A stretch of 64,000 bases of DNA from Scilla litardierei (GCA_030789695.1 CM061142.1:42393375-42457374); one strand, 5' to 3'. Counted from the first letter of the stretch, positions 1-11,061 are shown. The notes: generated by a model not told the origin, from the letters alone. A program made the numbers and translations.

Positions 1-1053
1 TGGTGGATGAAGTTGTTCAATTTGCTCCTTGCGCTCCTCGGCGATTATTCTTCCTCCAAAAACAAATTTGGACCCCAGCAACACAACTCCAAGCATCTCT
101 ATAAGCTGTTTGCCAATGTCCTGCGAGAGACGAGTTATGTCAGCCCAAATTAATTTAAGATTCTTCGCAATAAAAATATTCCAAATGTAGTCATCAAAAT
201 AAGTGAAAGAAATTAAAATAAGTTGACGACTACTCCCTGAAAGATATGCACTACTCTCTGTACGATGCTCGATCAATGGAGAGAGGGGTAAATGATTTTG
301 GGACAAAACTGGAGGAGGGCATGGTTCTGGCTCCATGGCGATAATCTCAAAACCTTTGTCCCTAGCTGTCTCCTCCTCTCGTTCATCCAAAATTGCTAGC
401 TCATCCTCTCTTTTGCACACACTTTCTGCCATGTGGATATTTATATTCGTGTCCTCGCTCGGTATTCCTGCAATAGAAGATGAACTCGTATTAGATTCTT
501 GAAATCGAGTTTCAAAAGCATTACCTTCTTCTAAGCAAGTGGCAATCAGAGTAAGATCTTCGATGGATTTCTGAATCTGCCGACTCCGAGCAGCGAAATT
601 CTCTTGGAATTGAAGGGATGTGGCCTCCTGTGTCTGAATAATCAGGTAAGCTTCCTCTTTCAAGGATTGCAAAGGTACGTCTACGCTTTGCTCTTCTTGA
701 TCGAGGCACGAAGGCTCCGTTGAATCGCTCTCTGAAGTCTCTTCCACGGTTTCTTCGTTTTCTTGCAGAGACTCCATATATTCCCACGCCACTGTCGGCG
801 TCATGCTTCCCAATAATTCCTGCAGCTGTGGATGTAGTCCATCTAGGAAGAACGCCATAAGCTCTTCATTTGTGTACCCATGCTGCGGATAGCTCGATAT
901 AATGTTTGTGAACCTCCTCCAGGCCTGAAAGAAAGTTTCACAATCAGTTTGATTAAAATTTACAATCTTGAGCTTTTCCATCCTATGTTTGTGTGCATTA
1001 GCAAACCGTGCATCATAAAGATTGTCTGTGCAATAGAAGTTCATATATTCCAT
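1..1053 (-). CDS. Gag-like ORF of an Athila/Tat-type Gypsy element (partial, runs off the window)
   Basis: Reading the minus strand from the ATG at 1053, the frame stays open for 351 codons to the window edge, so the C-terminus is outside. The first ~110 residues fit a retrotransposon Gag (capsid) domain: a phrase close to FFQAWRRFTNIISSYPQHG lies at about residues 45-63, followed by ELMAFFLDGLHPQLQELL, which matches the W-R-F...PxHG...F..GL pattern of plant Ty3/gypsy Gag. Residues ~115-270 are acidic and low in complexity (many E, S, T, Q), and the last ~80 are hydrophobic/basic and unrecognised. The start sits about 100 nt downstream of a tRNA-Asp PBS, the normal place for gag. The frame is unbroken, unlike most TE frames here. 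No zinc knuckle is reached. Gag identity is moderately sure; the function of the C-terminal half is unknown. Confidence 0.65.
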   Translation of the reverse strand, partial: MEYMNFYCTDNLYDARFANAHKHRMEKLKIVNFNQTDCETFFQAWRRFTNIISSYPQHGYTNEELMAFFLDGLHPQLQELLGSMTPTVAWEYMESLQENEETVEETSESDSTEPSCLDQEEQSVDVPLQSLKEEAYLIIQTQEATSLQFQENFAARSRQIQKSIEDLTLIATCLEEGNAFETRFQESNTSSSSIAGIPSEDTNINIHMAESVCKREDELAILDEREEETARDKGFEIIAMEPEPCPPPVLSQNHLPLSPLIEHRTESSAYLSGSSRQLILISFTYFDDYIWNIFIAKNLKLIWADITRLSQDIGKQLIEMLGVVLLGSKFVFGGRIIAEERKEQIEQLHPP

Positions 1054-1158
1054 TTTTGAAAATTAAAATAAAATAATAAAAAAAATTATGTACAGTAAAG
1101 TGGAAAGATCTCACCGAAGGTCCTCTGAATGAAATAAGCCGTAGTCACAAACCATTCC

Positions 1159-1176
1159 TCCCCGGCAACGGCGCCA
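1159..1176 (-). other. Primer-binding site, tRNA-Asp type
   Basis: On the minus strand the 18 nt TGGCGCCGTTGCCGGGGA are complementary to the 3' end of plant tRNA-Asp. This PBS is typical of Athila/Tat-type Gypsy elements. It fixes the element as minus strand, with its 5' LTR at higher coordinates and gag at lower ones. Confidence 0.85.
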
Positions 1177-1488
1177 AAAACTTGGTGGGACTGAAAAGGT
1201 GCTCTCTCTCAAGTGCAAGAGTCCGTACAAGTAGTAAAATCTTGGAGTCCAGATGTCGAATCCACGGGAAGAAATCTGTTGCAACCACAATTCAAATCAA
1301 ATAGAAATCTATCGGAGAGAAACTAAACACTTTTAATGGTGGTGATGGTGGTGTGAATGGGGATACGTGAATGATACGACCAAGGAAAATACGTGTATGA
1401 AAATACTTATAAAGAGTTTGCACATGGTATGGGTTCGCTAGGATCAACGATTCGTATTAATTTGGTTGATGAATATATCACAATGAAT

Positions 1489-1740
1489 TCTCTTTTTGAG
1501 AGCAATTCACAGGAAAAATATCCAATATAACTCAATGAATTCTCCTTTTGGGAGCAATTCACCGGAAGATGCCCTTTTGGGGGTTCAAACACAATATTCA
1601 AAAAGATCGTCGCTAAAGTTATAATACGATATGAAACTCTCTTTTGGAGAGATCAAAACTACGGTATGAAACTCCCTTTTGGGGAGATCAAAACTCACCC
1701 TTTTGGGGCGATCATCAACTAAATTAATTCTTTTGGAATC
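1489..1740. repeat. Array of seven mini-palindromes with a CTTTTGG core
   Basis: Seven imperfect copies of a short inverted repeat around TTTTG occur in ~250 bp, for example CTCCTTTTGGGAG, CTCTTTTGGAGAG and CCCTTTTGGGG. Neighbouring units also share flanks such as GCAATTCAC and GATCAAAACT, so this is a decayed tandem array in the presumed R/U5 region. Confidence 0.7.
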
Positions 1741-2135
1741 TAAAAAAGTTGATTTACGAACAACGATTACAATTTTAGCGACGTTAAACGATTTAGCACA
1801 AGGAATTTCAACCAAATAAACACGAATAATATCCCCTAACTACTCCATACCATGCACAAATAAGTTTTAGCTACTCATAATTTCAGAATAAACAAGTTCC
1901 ATAGCCAAATACATCAAGAATATAGCAAAATACGGTAGAAAAAGCACTAATTAGGGAGTTTAAGTTAAGAATTCATCACCAAATATCCTTGAAAATACAT
2001 CAAAACTCTCTGGAAATAAGAAAATAGCCTCTGGAATTTTACAGAATTTTTCAGAGGGGAAATACGGCTTCTAGAGCCTCCAATACGCCCAAAATACGCC
2101 CCAAACTGCTTGAATACGCACAAAAACCCTAAATA

Positions 2136-2148
2136 CGCTTAAATAGGC
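2136..2148 (-). promoter_or_regulatory. TATA-like box of the minus-strand LTR
   Basis: The minus strand reads GCCTATTTAAGCG here, a plausible TATA box. It is preceded by the ACGT-box cluster and followed by AT-rich leader, which fits a U3/R boundary. No transcript evidence is available. Confidence 0.35.
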
Positions 2149-2219
2149 TCATTGCAGGTTTAATAGGGTTAACGGGTTCAAAACCCACATCAATAACGAC
2201 CCAAACCCGCTGAAACAAG

Positions 2220-2910
2220 TCGGCGCAATCCACAGCTGTTGGATCGAGCGGGATTGGATGTGGCGCTGCCACGTGTCCCTTAAACGGATCCGCTCCGCTG
2301 TTCGCATCCGAACTCCGCTCGGGATGAATCCTGACCGTTCAATCGCAGGATCGAACAGCTGTTCGTGGCTGTGTTCTTCTCCGCCCTGCATTGTGTCTCG
2401 AGTGATTGATACCGTTGGATTGAGATCCTGCGGATGTCGAAGGGCCACGTCGACACAAGGAATCGCGAGCTCTCCGCCTTCGCTGAGAAGCGCTTGCCGC
2501 CGTTGGATTGCAAATGTGCGTGCCAGATTAAGCCACGTCATCCAAATAAAGTCGCTTCTCTGCCCGCAACTTGATCGTTCGTAGGCCTTTGGATTAAGAT
2601 CCAACGGACAGTGAATTTCCAAGCGCTGATTAGTGCGCTCCGTTCGATTGGAGATCAACGAACGAGGGAGGGCCACGTCGCTGCTCCTAAATTCTCCGTT
2701 GCTTCGATCTCTACCGCTGATTTCAGGCGGGATTCGACTGATGGCCGACACGTGGGGCTCAAGGCTGCCTCTGCTGATCGTTCGTATGCTGATATGAGCC
2801 GTTCGATCGGCGATCAACGGCTACTGATATGCCACGTCGCCCGCCTATCAGCCTTCGCAGATGACCGTCGGATTAAAATCTGACGATCCTTGTTCGTCCA
2901 CGTGGCCGCC
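2220..2910. repeat. Diverged repeat modules with ACGT (G-box/ABRE-like) cores in U3
   Basis: Modules of roughly 70-130 bp combine a GATCAACGG- or TTGGATTGAGATC-like stretch with CCACGTS cores. Seven ACGT cores are visible near 2269, 2447, 2532, 2673, 2748, 2831 and 2898 (for example CCACGTGTCC and GGCCACGTCG). ACGT cores are binding sites for plant bZIP factors; their use here is inferred. Confidence 0.5.
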
Positions 2911-3249
2911 AATAATTGTGCGCCGACCGTATTTCGTATTTCAAGTGTATTTCTTCTGTATTTGTTCATTTTATTGGTATTCTGCATTCAAAAATACACA
3001 GTAATTAGTACAGATCTCAGAAAAATACAAATAAATAGTCGTTGGAATCGTGAGATCGAGACGGTGCTAGGAAAAATAGAATAAGTGCTGAAATAAGTCG
3101 TTAATTACTGTTTTGTGCTCAAATAGTGTGTTTTCTCTAATAAATAAATGTGTAGAAAATACGTACGTATTAGAGAACAATGTAGCATCACATGAGCACA
3201 AAATAGGGCTAAAGGGGGGTTAAATATGTAATATTGAACCCGAATCACA

Positions 3250-4370
3250 CAGCTCGGGTGTGCTTCCCTCTGTATCTCCCGCTGAAGAATCCCGTAAGGC
3301 CAACGATCAATCCTGGGTGCACTACTCGGCTCCTCCGTGGTCGGAATCTTCGGAGGATGAGCTGCGGCAGCCTCTTCCAGGTCGACCTGTGTCCCCGGTG
3401 AGGCCCGATAGGTCTGGCGGGAGGGGGCGTCTAGTTCGGACGTCTTTTTCCTCTTGTCCTCCCTCTCCCCAATGGTGATCCCAGTGCCCCGTTGCTGGGC
3501 GCCCGTTCCCTCTTCTGCCACCTTCTTGCCTTTATCTTGGGGCCCGGCTTCTTCGCCATGGACCCCCCGGCCACCCTCAGCACCTCCTCCCTTGTATGTA
3601 TCATCTCATCGTCTGCAAAGAAGAGAAATTAGAGTGAGCCTATATGAGGAAGTGCGTCGGAATTAAAATACCTTCAGGCCAGAAGTATTGGGCAAGCCGG
3701 CCGTCCTTGATCAAGTCCACCAGCCGCCGGTCTGCCTCAGGAATCTCCTCCAAGACCTGGGCGTTCAACAAATCCTCTCCCTCCAAGGCCACCACTTTGT
3801 CCATCGAAGGATTCAACGTCCCCCAGTTTGACTTTAACATCACATCAGCTGGCATCAAGAGGAAAACAAATCTCTCCCTCCACCTTTTACATCGGTCGGC
3901 ACCCCAAGGATGAGAGACCGCCCTTCTTCGCATACACGCAATAATGCTTCCCCCTCTTCCTCACCTCGAAGAAATGCTGGAAGAGCGCCAAGGACAGACT
4001 CAAGTCACTGGCGAGGCAGAGGACGATGGTGCCGACAATTAAACCAATGAAGCAAGGCATCAGCGCAAAGATCGGGAGCTCGAAGAAGTTCAACAGATGA
4101 AGAAGATGACGGTTGATTGGAAATCAAAGCCCTAATTCGAAGGTCTAGAGATAGACACAGACCTCGTTATCCCCAGGCCTACACACCTTCTCATCAGGTC
4201 CAGGGAGGCGCACCTCACAAGGTGGCTGAACATACCTCGCACGGATCTCTCGGATATTGATCGTGTCCGTTCTGCTCCGAGTGATCGCTATCACCCACGG
4301 CACCTTTGTTTGGAATCTTCTCCCCCTCCATTGCCACATCTCCTCCTCGACATCTTCATCCTTCACCGCC
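3250..4370 (-). pseudogene. Pseudogene of a plant putative gypsy-type transposase-domain protein, downstream part
   Basis: Minus-strand fragments in order: a segment ending in LPGPDEKVCRPGDNEVCVYL (4366-4148), an in-frame continuation with stops TAG (4147-4145) and TGA about 30 nt later, then LALFQHFFEVRKRG...YCVYAKKGG (to ~3900). After a frameshift come KRWRERFVFLLMP and LAQYFWPEG (3933-3673). The RARY...LPGP, LFxHFF and KxWRxRFFF phrases are those of the plant putative transposase (gypsy type) family. A 59-nt GT-AG intron is likely at 3671-3613, followed by an exon with a charged K/E-rich tail and one more frameshift. The upstream end is cut by the LARD at 4371 and resumes at 13543; the downstream end meets the left Gypsy LTR near 3252. 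Role of the family is uncertain; this copy is dead. Confidence 0.55.
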
Positions 4371-4708
4371 TGTCACGCCCCGCTTCCCAAAAACGTGGAG
4401 GCGAAGCGTGAGAAGGTCCGCTCAGACTTGAAGCTACAAAGCCGCAAGTCCGATAAGCGTCAATCACTTTAAACTGCAGGTCCTTGCAACGCGAAATGAA
4501 ACAAAGATAATAATAACGAAAGAGACAAAAGAACATCTCAGAATATCCATAATAAATCTCAACATCGCAGAAAAAGCCACCAGGCAGAAATAAAAGAGTC
4601 TAAAAGAGGCCCAGCATGGCCAACAAAAGTACAAAGTACGAAACAAAGAAATGGTGCAAGCACCGACATCTAACAGCAACCTAAAGCAAAAGCAAGTAAA
4701 ATCAGTCT

Positions 4709-4816
4709 CTAAGACTGGTCTCCGGTGTCCTCGAACTCCTCAACGAACGTAGGCTCGGGCTCAGCGTCAGCAAACACCTCGTCCTCAGCAACTGTCTCTG
4801 GCTCAGGGTCTAACAT
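4709..4816 (-). CDS. 35-codon acidic micro-ORF in the LARD LTR (3' copy)
   Basis: ATG at 4816 to TAG at 4709 encodes 35 residues starting MLDPEPE and ending EDTGDQS, with about 40% D+E and no basic residue. An ORF of identical length and framework (MLDPEPE, EDEVFAD, EPE, TGDQS) lies at the equivalent LTR position in the chromovirus (26581-26688). Several differences are synonymous, there is no indel, and similarity falls off soon after the TAG. The start context is weak. It could be a regulatory upstream ORF, a micropeptide or a remnant of a captured exon; no known family is recognised. Confidence 0.5.
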   Translation of the reverse strand: MLDPEPETVAEDEVFADAEPEPTFVEEFEDTGDQS

Positions 4817-5367
4817 GTGACACCCAAAAGAGCAAGGGGCACATGTCAGCAAGTCTGGAAGACTTGTGCAAGGAAACTGGAAGTGGAAAAGTAAAGCAAC
4901 CTAGCAGTTCTAGCATGATGCGATGACATGGCAGTTTAAGTAATGAGTGCAACAAGTAAGGAAAGTAAAGTAAAGTACGAGCATGGCATGGCATTCACAA
5001 GACAAGTACAAGACAAGTAAAGAAAGCACCTCGTGCACAGAGATTCCGTCTTTTGGCTAGAGTGGCTGCGCGGGCCAACTCCAAAGCTCAAGCGACCGTT
5101 TATCCCTACCCCTCCACGTGTATCGAGCCAGGGCATTACCCCCGAACACGGAATGCTCGCTTCTGGACCACGAGCCAGGAAGTGTGTAAACAAGTATGGC
5201 GTAGGGGTGCACCTAGCCGGACAAGTAGTACGAGGACAAGTATTGTAGCGTGTGCTACGATGCAACATTCAAAGCATGGATGACATGGCATGGCAAGTAG
5301 TAAAGCGTACAGGTAAGAAAAGTAAACGTGACAGTTTAGCATGCATGAATGACCAATTTAAGGGTTG

Positions 5368-5544
5368 GATCTAGCTTCGTTGTCAAGCTAGATCATTTAG
5401 GTGACGGATCTAGTTTCGTTGTCAAACTAGATCAAGTAGGCGTCTAGCCAGCTATCATTTCACTGACTAGTCTCTTTTACGCTAAAAGCAAGGAAGTGGC
5501 CTAAAAACATGGCCCTACACAAGAGTTGGCAAGTTTCACTTGCC
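5368..5544 (-). ncRNA. Conserved stem-loop cluster in the LARD leader RNA (3' LTR copy)
   Basis: Sense-strand order: hairpin A (5544-5528), GGCAAGT/ACTTGCC with loop GAA; hairpin B (5470-5444), CTAGTCAG/CTGGCTAG with an 11-nt loop containing GAAATGATA; then two copies of hairpin C (5433-5407 and 5394-5368), GATCTAGTTT/AAACTAGATC and GATCTAGCTT/AAGCTAGATC, both with loop GACAACG. The two C copies differ by a T-A/C-G compensatory pair. All three types recur in the chromovirus LTR with further compensatory changes. Likely a structured leader element; function unknown. Confidence 0.6.
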
Positions 5545-5739
5545 TGCAACTATCACGTCAAGAAAACACCGTCCCACGAGTCCAAAGTCACGATTCCTAC
5601 GTGCACAAGTCCACCGGCCTACATCCGTTTTATTAATCTTGATTAGTGATTTCTAAAACATTTAAAATACTTTAAAATACTGATTTTTAGTCTTGATTAG
5701 CATGCAATTGGGTTGGGGGTCCTAGGGGTGCAAAACGTT

Positions 5740-6560
5740 ACCTCAACACGACGCGAAAGCTACACCGGCGTCGGGTAGCGACGCCGGGGGTTGGAATAAT
5801 AAGATCGCGCTCCAAGTCCAGATTCCAATTAGATTCCTCGCTGGAAATTTCAGAGCAAATAACCCGGGCGACGATTCCAGATTCCAAAGCTCGTACGTGC
5901 GACGACGGGCTACGACGTGCGACGACGTCGTACGCGGCAAGTCGTCGAAGAGAACGCACCAAAGTGGGGCCCACAGTAGTCCTAGGGGCCTTTGGGGAAC
6001 CCACAATAACTCTGGAGAACTTGGGGGGCCCACGGAGGCAAGTGGTGCGACGGATGCGGGGTTGCGACAAGTGGCCGTCGGTCGTACAGCCTCGGTGCGG
6101 GGAGACTTGTCGGTCAGACACGTTGGGCGGCGCTGTTGCAGCGTTGGGGGTCGGTCGCAGCAGCGGGGTGCGGCGTTTCCTTCGGTCAGACCGATAGGGA
6201 TCCTCGGTCGTTCGCTTGGGATGCGGGGCTGGCAGCGTTGCAGCGTGCAGCGCTTGGGGCGCTCGGTCACAGCGGGCGTTTCCTTCGGTCGGGCACGGAG
6301 CGGAGCGGGGGAACGAAGCGGAGCGCTGTGCGGGGGTCGGTGCGGAGCGGGGCCTCGGTCAGACCGAGAGCTCCTCTCGGCCAAGCGGGGGAACGGGGCG
6401 GCGGTCGATGCTGTGTGCGGAGCGGCGATGGATGCGGGCGAGGCGGCCGGTCAGAGCGGGTGGATGCGGGGGTTTTCTTCGGTCGGACGGGGTGCTGAAC
6501 GTCGCAACGTTGCGACGATTCGTCGCAACGTCCAAAATGAGTTTGGAAGAGGCTAGGGCT
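5740..6560. other. CpG-dense segment of the LARD LTR (3' copy; 5' copy at 12093-12913)
   Basis: About 800 bp of GC-rich, CpG-rich sequence with recurrent GGTCAGACCGA palindromes, TTTCCTTCGGTC and GCAGCGTTG motifs. It gives long stop-free stretches in several frames on both strands, with R/G/A-biased low-complexity translations and no domain, so I treat these as composition artefacts. It lies just downstream of the TATA box in the sense direction. Confidence 0.7.
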
Positions 6561-6595
6561 AATTTCTTTGGAAAATAGGTCTTGCTAGGGGTTGC

Positions 6596-6605
6596 TTATA
6601 TAGTA
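6596..6605 (-). promoter_or_regulatory. TATA box of the LARD LTR
   Basis: The sense strand reads TACTATATAA; the copy in the 5' LTR is at 12949-12958. It is followed downstream by the CpG-rich leader and preceded by an AT-rich U3 whose far end has two CACGTG boxes (7133-7160). Confidence 0.5.
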
Positions 6606-7189
6606 TAGATGGGTTGACTTGGTCTAGGGCTAAATCTAATAGGATTAGAAGTTTAAAAAGATTTAAAATTCAAATCTAACCAACTCCTTCTCACCCAAGG
6701 ATTTGACTTGGTCCAAATGAGCTGGAAATTGGCTCAAAAATTCTTTAAAACGTTTAAAACTCAAATAAATTTTATTTGGCCGAAATTAATTTAAAAATAA
6801 ATTATTAAAAATATTATAAAACTTGTAAAAATTATAAAAGTGGTCAAATAAACTCCAAAAATTATAAATTAAATATCGTGGTGATCGTGGCGACGAATGT
6901 GAGCTAACTAAGAAGACGGATCTCAGTTTTGACGTCGGACGACGAAACTAAAAATAGAAACGTCTCCCGTCAAGAGTGAGAATCGTCACGTCTCATCGAG
7001 TAAGTTTAAATTGTGGGAAAACGACTCGAGAAACGTCGTTCCTAATTAGTGCCACTATTTAATACTCTCAGAGACGTTCATAACGGCATATCGCACAAAA
7101 GTGTTCGCAAACAACCAAAGTCTAAAACAAACACGTGCACGGCCAAAAGCACGTGCACGAAAAACGTACGACGAAAAGTGGTCGTTACA

Positions 7190-7227
7190 TCCTCCCCACC
7201 TTAGAATAAAGTCCGTCCTCGGACTTT
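7190..7227 (-). other. LARD polypurine tract and adjacent hairpin
   Basis: In the sense direction AAAGTCCG-AGGA-CGGACTTT (7227-7208) forms an 8-bp stem, followed by the purine tract GGTGGGGAGGA up to 7190, directly before the 3' LTR. The chromovirus has the same hairpin with one compensatory pair (31823-31842). Confidence 0.75.
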
Positions 7228-10200
7228 CTAATATAGCTAGTCGCTCTAGTAACTACCCCAATCAAGTCACTTTATAATTCAAACCAAGTATAGTCATTAC
7301 AAGTGCTCATATATGCACTAGGTAGTCAAACATTATTACTACCAACACTTATATATATACATTCACGTACGTATACACTTATACCTATTATAGTCCGTCA
7401 ACTTCATACATGTATTTCAATCAGGTATATAAACATACATCCCTTATATAACTGCTACTCACAAACAGTAGTTCAGATACTTATATAGGATAGTCTCACA
7501 CTTAGCCAATACAATCATCGCTCTACCTATATGTAGCTACCTATGCACAAACATCCAGGGTATACTACCCTCTAATATTCATCCATTACCAAGCATCTCA
7601 ACACATATAGTCACACCATACCATTATTAAATCAAGTTCACTATATCTAATATACATTCACCACTACTATAATTTCACAATATATAGTCATTCAAATACA
7701 TGCAATTAGTTCACCATATATTCACATCACGTACGGTCCTATAACTATATTTACGACACGCCACATAGACCATAGTCATCCATACCTATAACTAAGCACA
7801 TACTTACCCGTGCATGGTGCACTCCCATACACGCTAACATTTCATTTTCATACGCCAATCATACCATTATATAACTAGCACACCTACACACCTAGTTTTA
7901 GCTAGTACACATACGTTCACACAACAAGTCCTTAGTAAATAACTATACCGCAAGACCAACACCTATAACTATATACTGGCGTAGCGACCCACAATCATGT
8001 GCGTAGCACAACCAGGCACAAACACTCCTATCACTATACATACATCAAGCATTGCTATATTCAAACTACAACATACATTCAATATACTTAGAGTATACTC
8101 ACTCAAGCTTGAGTGAGACTCAATACACATATCAGAATATTCCATATACGTAGCACGACATTCATACTTATACCATATCACTCCAATATTTATACGTCTA
8201 CCAATACAACCATATACATACCATAAGTCATTCACCTAATATCTAGTCAGGTAATACTCACATGGTTAAATCAATCTATATACCATAATAATAATACAGA
8301 CATCAGCACACGTATAACTATAATACACTCCCTAACACATACGCATTCATCGTATAGTCACACACATGTAACATATATTCACACCATAGCCTACTACCTA
8401 TAATTAGTATACTAACACATCCACACATACATAATTAAGATGTGCAATGGTCGTGTATACCTCACGGTATGCACGCATGCGACATCCCGCGAAAGCAAAC
8501 AATACCAATCAAAATTATAACCCTACTACCTATATATATATCACCTATATACTCATGCAACGAAACATAACTACTTACATATAAGCACATATATACCTAC
8601 CTACGAGCACATACTCATACGTAATAATATATGGGTCACTCAATAGGCCTACTTACTTAACTATACATACACTTATTATTATCACACCTAGCACACACAT
8701 AGCTTTACCAATCATTTTATTTCAACCATTATAAGTATCTCTAACTAATACACTCCATTAGATATTCCAACGCTAACTCTTATATACTCAAGCATCCCTA
8801 GTATAGTATAGCTATCCACACAAAATCCATAACTACTATCTCACAACAACTTCATACTATCACGAATAACTCCGAGTATATATATATATATAAATATATC
8901 ACACAATAGGCAAGCACCAATATACTATGGGGGGTACACTCATTCAAGCCCACGTACACAACTTAGGTACGTGCACAACGACACCTCTCAAGGGTCCAAG
9001 GGTCTACTAACAACTAAGGGTTGACACAGACATTGACGGACCCTAAGGCCTAAGCAATAAAGAGAGATCGAGGGCGAGACGAGGGAAGGATCGATAAGCA
9101 CGAGTTCAGATAGGACGAATACGAGGAGACGGCTTGGTTGGACGAAACATTGACTCAAAGGTGAGGTTTAGGTTGAGGGAAAAAGGAGATGTAGTGATGC
9201 TTTATAGAGGGGGAAAGAAATAGGGTAAATAGCATAAGCTAAAATACGCGGAGTTTGAAAACTGTTTGTACTTCAAAAGTTAAAATCCTCGTCTGAAAAG
9301 AAATATTTAGGGATCGATAAAACGAGTTGTTCAAAATAAATTTGAGTCGAATATTCATAATAAGAGAAAATGGTCTCTTGGTTTTTAAAATTTTTAAAAG
9401 GAAGTAAAATCATTTACGCGAATATTAAGGACATGGTTTAGAAAATTCCATCAGTCAGTAATTTAATAAAATGTTGTCAAAAGTTTTGGAAAGTCGAAGA
9501 ATGAATTCGAGTAGCGGAAGAATTTAAACTCATGTTAATGTTTTCAAAACTTTTAGGCTATGGAAAATTTAAAATGATCAATTTGAAACTACTTTTAGAG
9601 AACGAAGGTTTGCCAAAAATGAGAAACAGAGTTACACAAGGTTCTTAATATACGAGCACAACAAGTTTGGTACGGATATAAAAATATTTGAAAGTATGTA
9701 TGGTGCACGGAAAATAATATTAACTTAGTAGTAGAATTATCGAAATCGAATAGCAAGTCTTAAAAATCAAATCAGGGAGGGTCTAAAGCAGGAAGAGGTT
9801 ATGAAAATAGTAATTTTGCAAAAATCTGAAATAGTGAGAACGACGAGCAAAAACCAACTTGCTGAAATCTGAAATTCCATGTGACTTGAAAAGTATATTA
9901 AAAGTAAACACGAAGTATTATTCAAATGGCATAAATAAGAGGGAAAATTATAAATCGAACTGAGCAAAATAAAAGTACGGTTCAGAATAAAATTTAATAT
10001 ATGAAAAGACGACATGAGTACGAAAACATAGGCTGGGAAAAATATTGTCAGCTAGAGTTCAAAATTCCGACAAACGTTTTAAAAATTTAAATCAATGAAG
10101 AAGTATGAAGTATAAGTATATTAAAATTTTGAACAAATTTAAACCTAGGGAAAGAGGAAATCGAAAGATACTTTTGGAAGATTCAAGATTGTAACGGAAA

Positions 10201-10599
10201 GGTTTGAAAATTGACGACGATCGTCATGGGGCGATCTCGTGATTCGAGGCAAGGAAATTGATCAGGTGATCAAAACATTCGTACGCCTAGGATATGACTC
10301 AGGAGAGGCTACGGGAAACTCCTACGGTCGACCAACTAAAGATTAAAACTAAGCGCTAAGACTTCTAAAGGTTAGACGGTAAAGAAGTGCGTTCAGCTTG
10401 GTCCGAAATCGATGACCCCAAGCGAACGACAAAAGGAAATTCTAGAAGTCTAATATGGTCAGAGGTAGACAAGGACCACTAAGGTAACTCCTACGACGAT
10501 CAAGTCAATTGCTAGAAGGGAGTCTAACTAACAATCAGGGGCCTCTAACTATCAAGCACAGACGTTTAACTAAGTCTTCTAATCACCTAGTGTCCTAAA
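7228..10599. other. Non-coding interior of the LARD
   Basis: There is no coding frame with a recognisable domain. On the plus strand 7230-8950 is strongly G-poor (A, C, T; TATAC/CATACA-type repeats, TA run at 8878-8896), and from ~9050 to ~10580 it becomes purine-rich (AGGGAAGG, AAAATTT-type). The switch is abrupt near 9.0 kb. It replaces the gag-pol of the autonomous relative. Confidence 0.7.
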
Positions 10600-10722
10600 A
10601 ACGACTAGACTCAGGGCTTCTGACTCGGATGTTGCAATTTATTTAATGGACATTCTGTTATTATCGTTGTTTCGTTAATTCGCAATTGCAAGACTGGACC
10701 TGCATGGGCCACCAACAAAACC
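10600..10722 (-). other. LARD primer-binding/leader segment shared with the chromovirus
   Basis: After the 5' LTR the sense strand reads GGTTTTG then TTGGTGGCCCATGCAGG, identical to the chromovirus at 27033-27057. Weaker but clear similarity follows (AGAATGTCCA, TCCGAGTCA.AAGC, TGAGTCTA) up to the position of the chromovirus gag ATG, where it stops. No tRNA-iMet PBS (TGGTATCAGAGC) is present. This segment probably holds the PBS and packaging signals. Confidence 0.6.
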
Positions 10723-11061
10723 TGTCACGCCCCGCTTCCCAAAAACGTGGAGGCGAAGCGTGAGAAGGTCCGCTCAGACTTGAAGCTACAAAGCCGCAAG
10801 TCCGATAAGCGTCAATCACTTTAAACTGCAGGTCCTTGCAACGCGAAACGAAACAAAGATAATAATAACGAAAGAGACAAAAAGAACATCTCAGAATATC
10901 CATAATAAATCTCAACATCGCAGAAAAAGCCACCAGGCAGAAATAAAAGAGTCTAAAAGAGGCCCAGCATGGCCAACAAAAGTACAAAGTACGAAACAAA
11001 GAAATGGTGCAAGCACCGACATCTAACAGCAACCTAAAGCAAAAGCAAGTAAAATCAGTCT

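Larger units (their letters stand above)
1183..3252 (-). repeat. Probable 5' LTR of the minus-strand Gypsy element (boundaries approximate)
   Basis: The LTR end next to the PBS is placed at the CA dinucleotide at 1184-1183 (minus strand), six bases before the PBS. The outer end is put near 3252, where AT-rich LTR-like sequence meets the coding-like sequence of the split pseudogene and where the minus strand offers a TGTG start. The partner LTR lies outside the window, so neither end can be confirmed by comparison. Inside are a hairpin array, a TATA-like site and an ACGT-box-rich upstream part, consistent with R/U5 at 1183-2110 and U3 at 2150-3252. Confidence 0.4.
4371..7189 (-). repeat. LARD 3' LTR (2819 bp)
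   Basis: It matches 10723-13542 almost base for base. On the sense (minus) strand it starts TGTAACGACC and ends GGGGCGTGACA. Order in sense direction: U3 with two CACGTG boxes (7133-7160), TATA (6605-6596), a CpG-rich segment (6560-5740), hairpins (5544-5368), a micro-ORF (4816-4709) and the U5 end. Confidence 0.95.

Noticed and set aside
3111..3218. Imperfect inverted repeat TTTTGTGCTCA...TGAGCACAAAA.
   Set aside because: Arms contain mismatches and indels and no TSD-like flanks; probably chance or LTR-internal, not a MITE.
5738..6578. Overlapping 120-219 codon frames in the LARD LTR (also 12091-12931).
   Set aside because: CpG-rich composition gives open frames on both strands; no domain, and they lie in an LTR.
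8876..8900. TA dinucleotide run.
   Set aside because: Short simple repeat in AT-rich LARD interior; ordinary.
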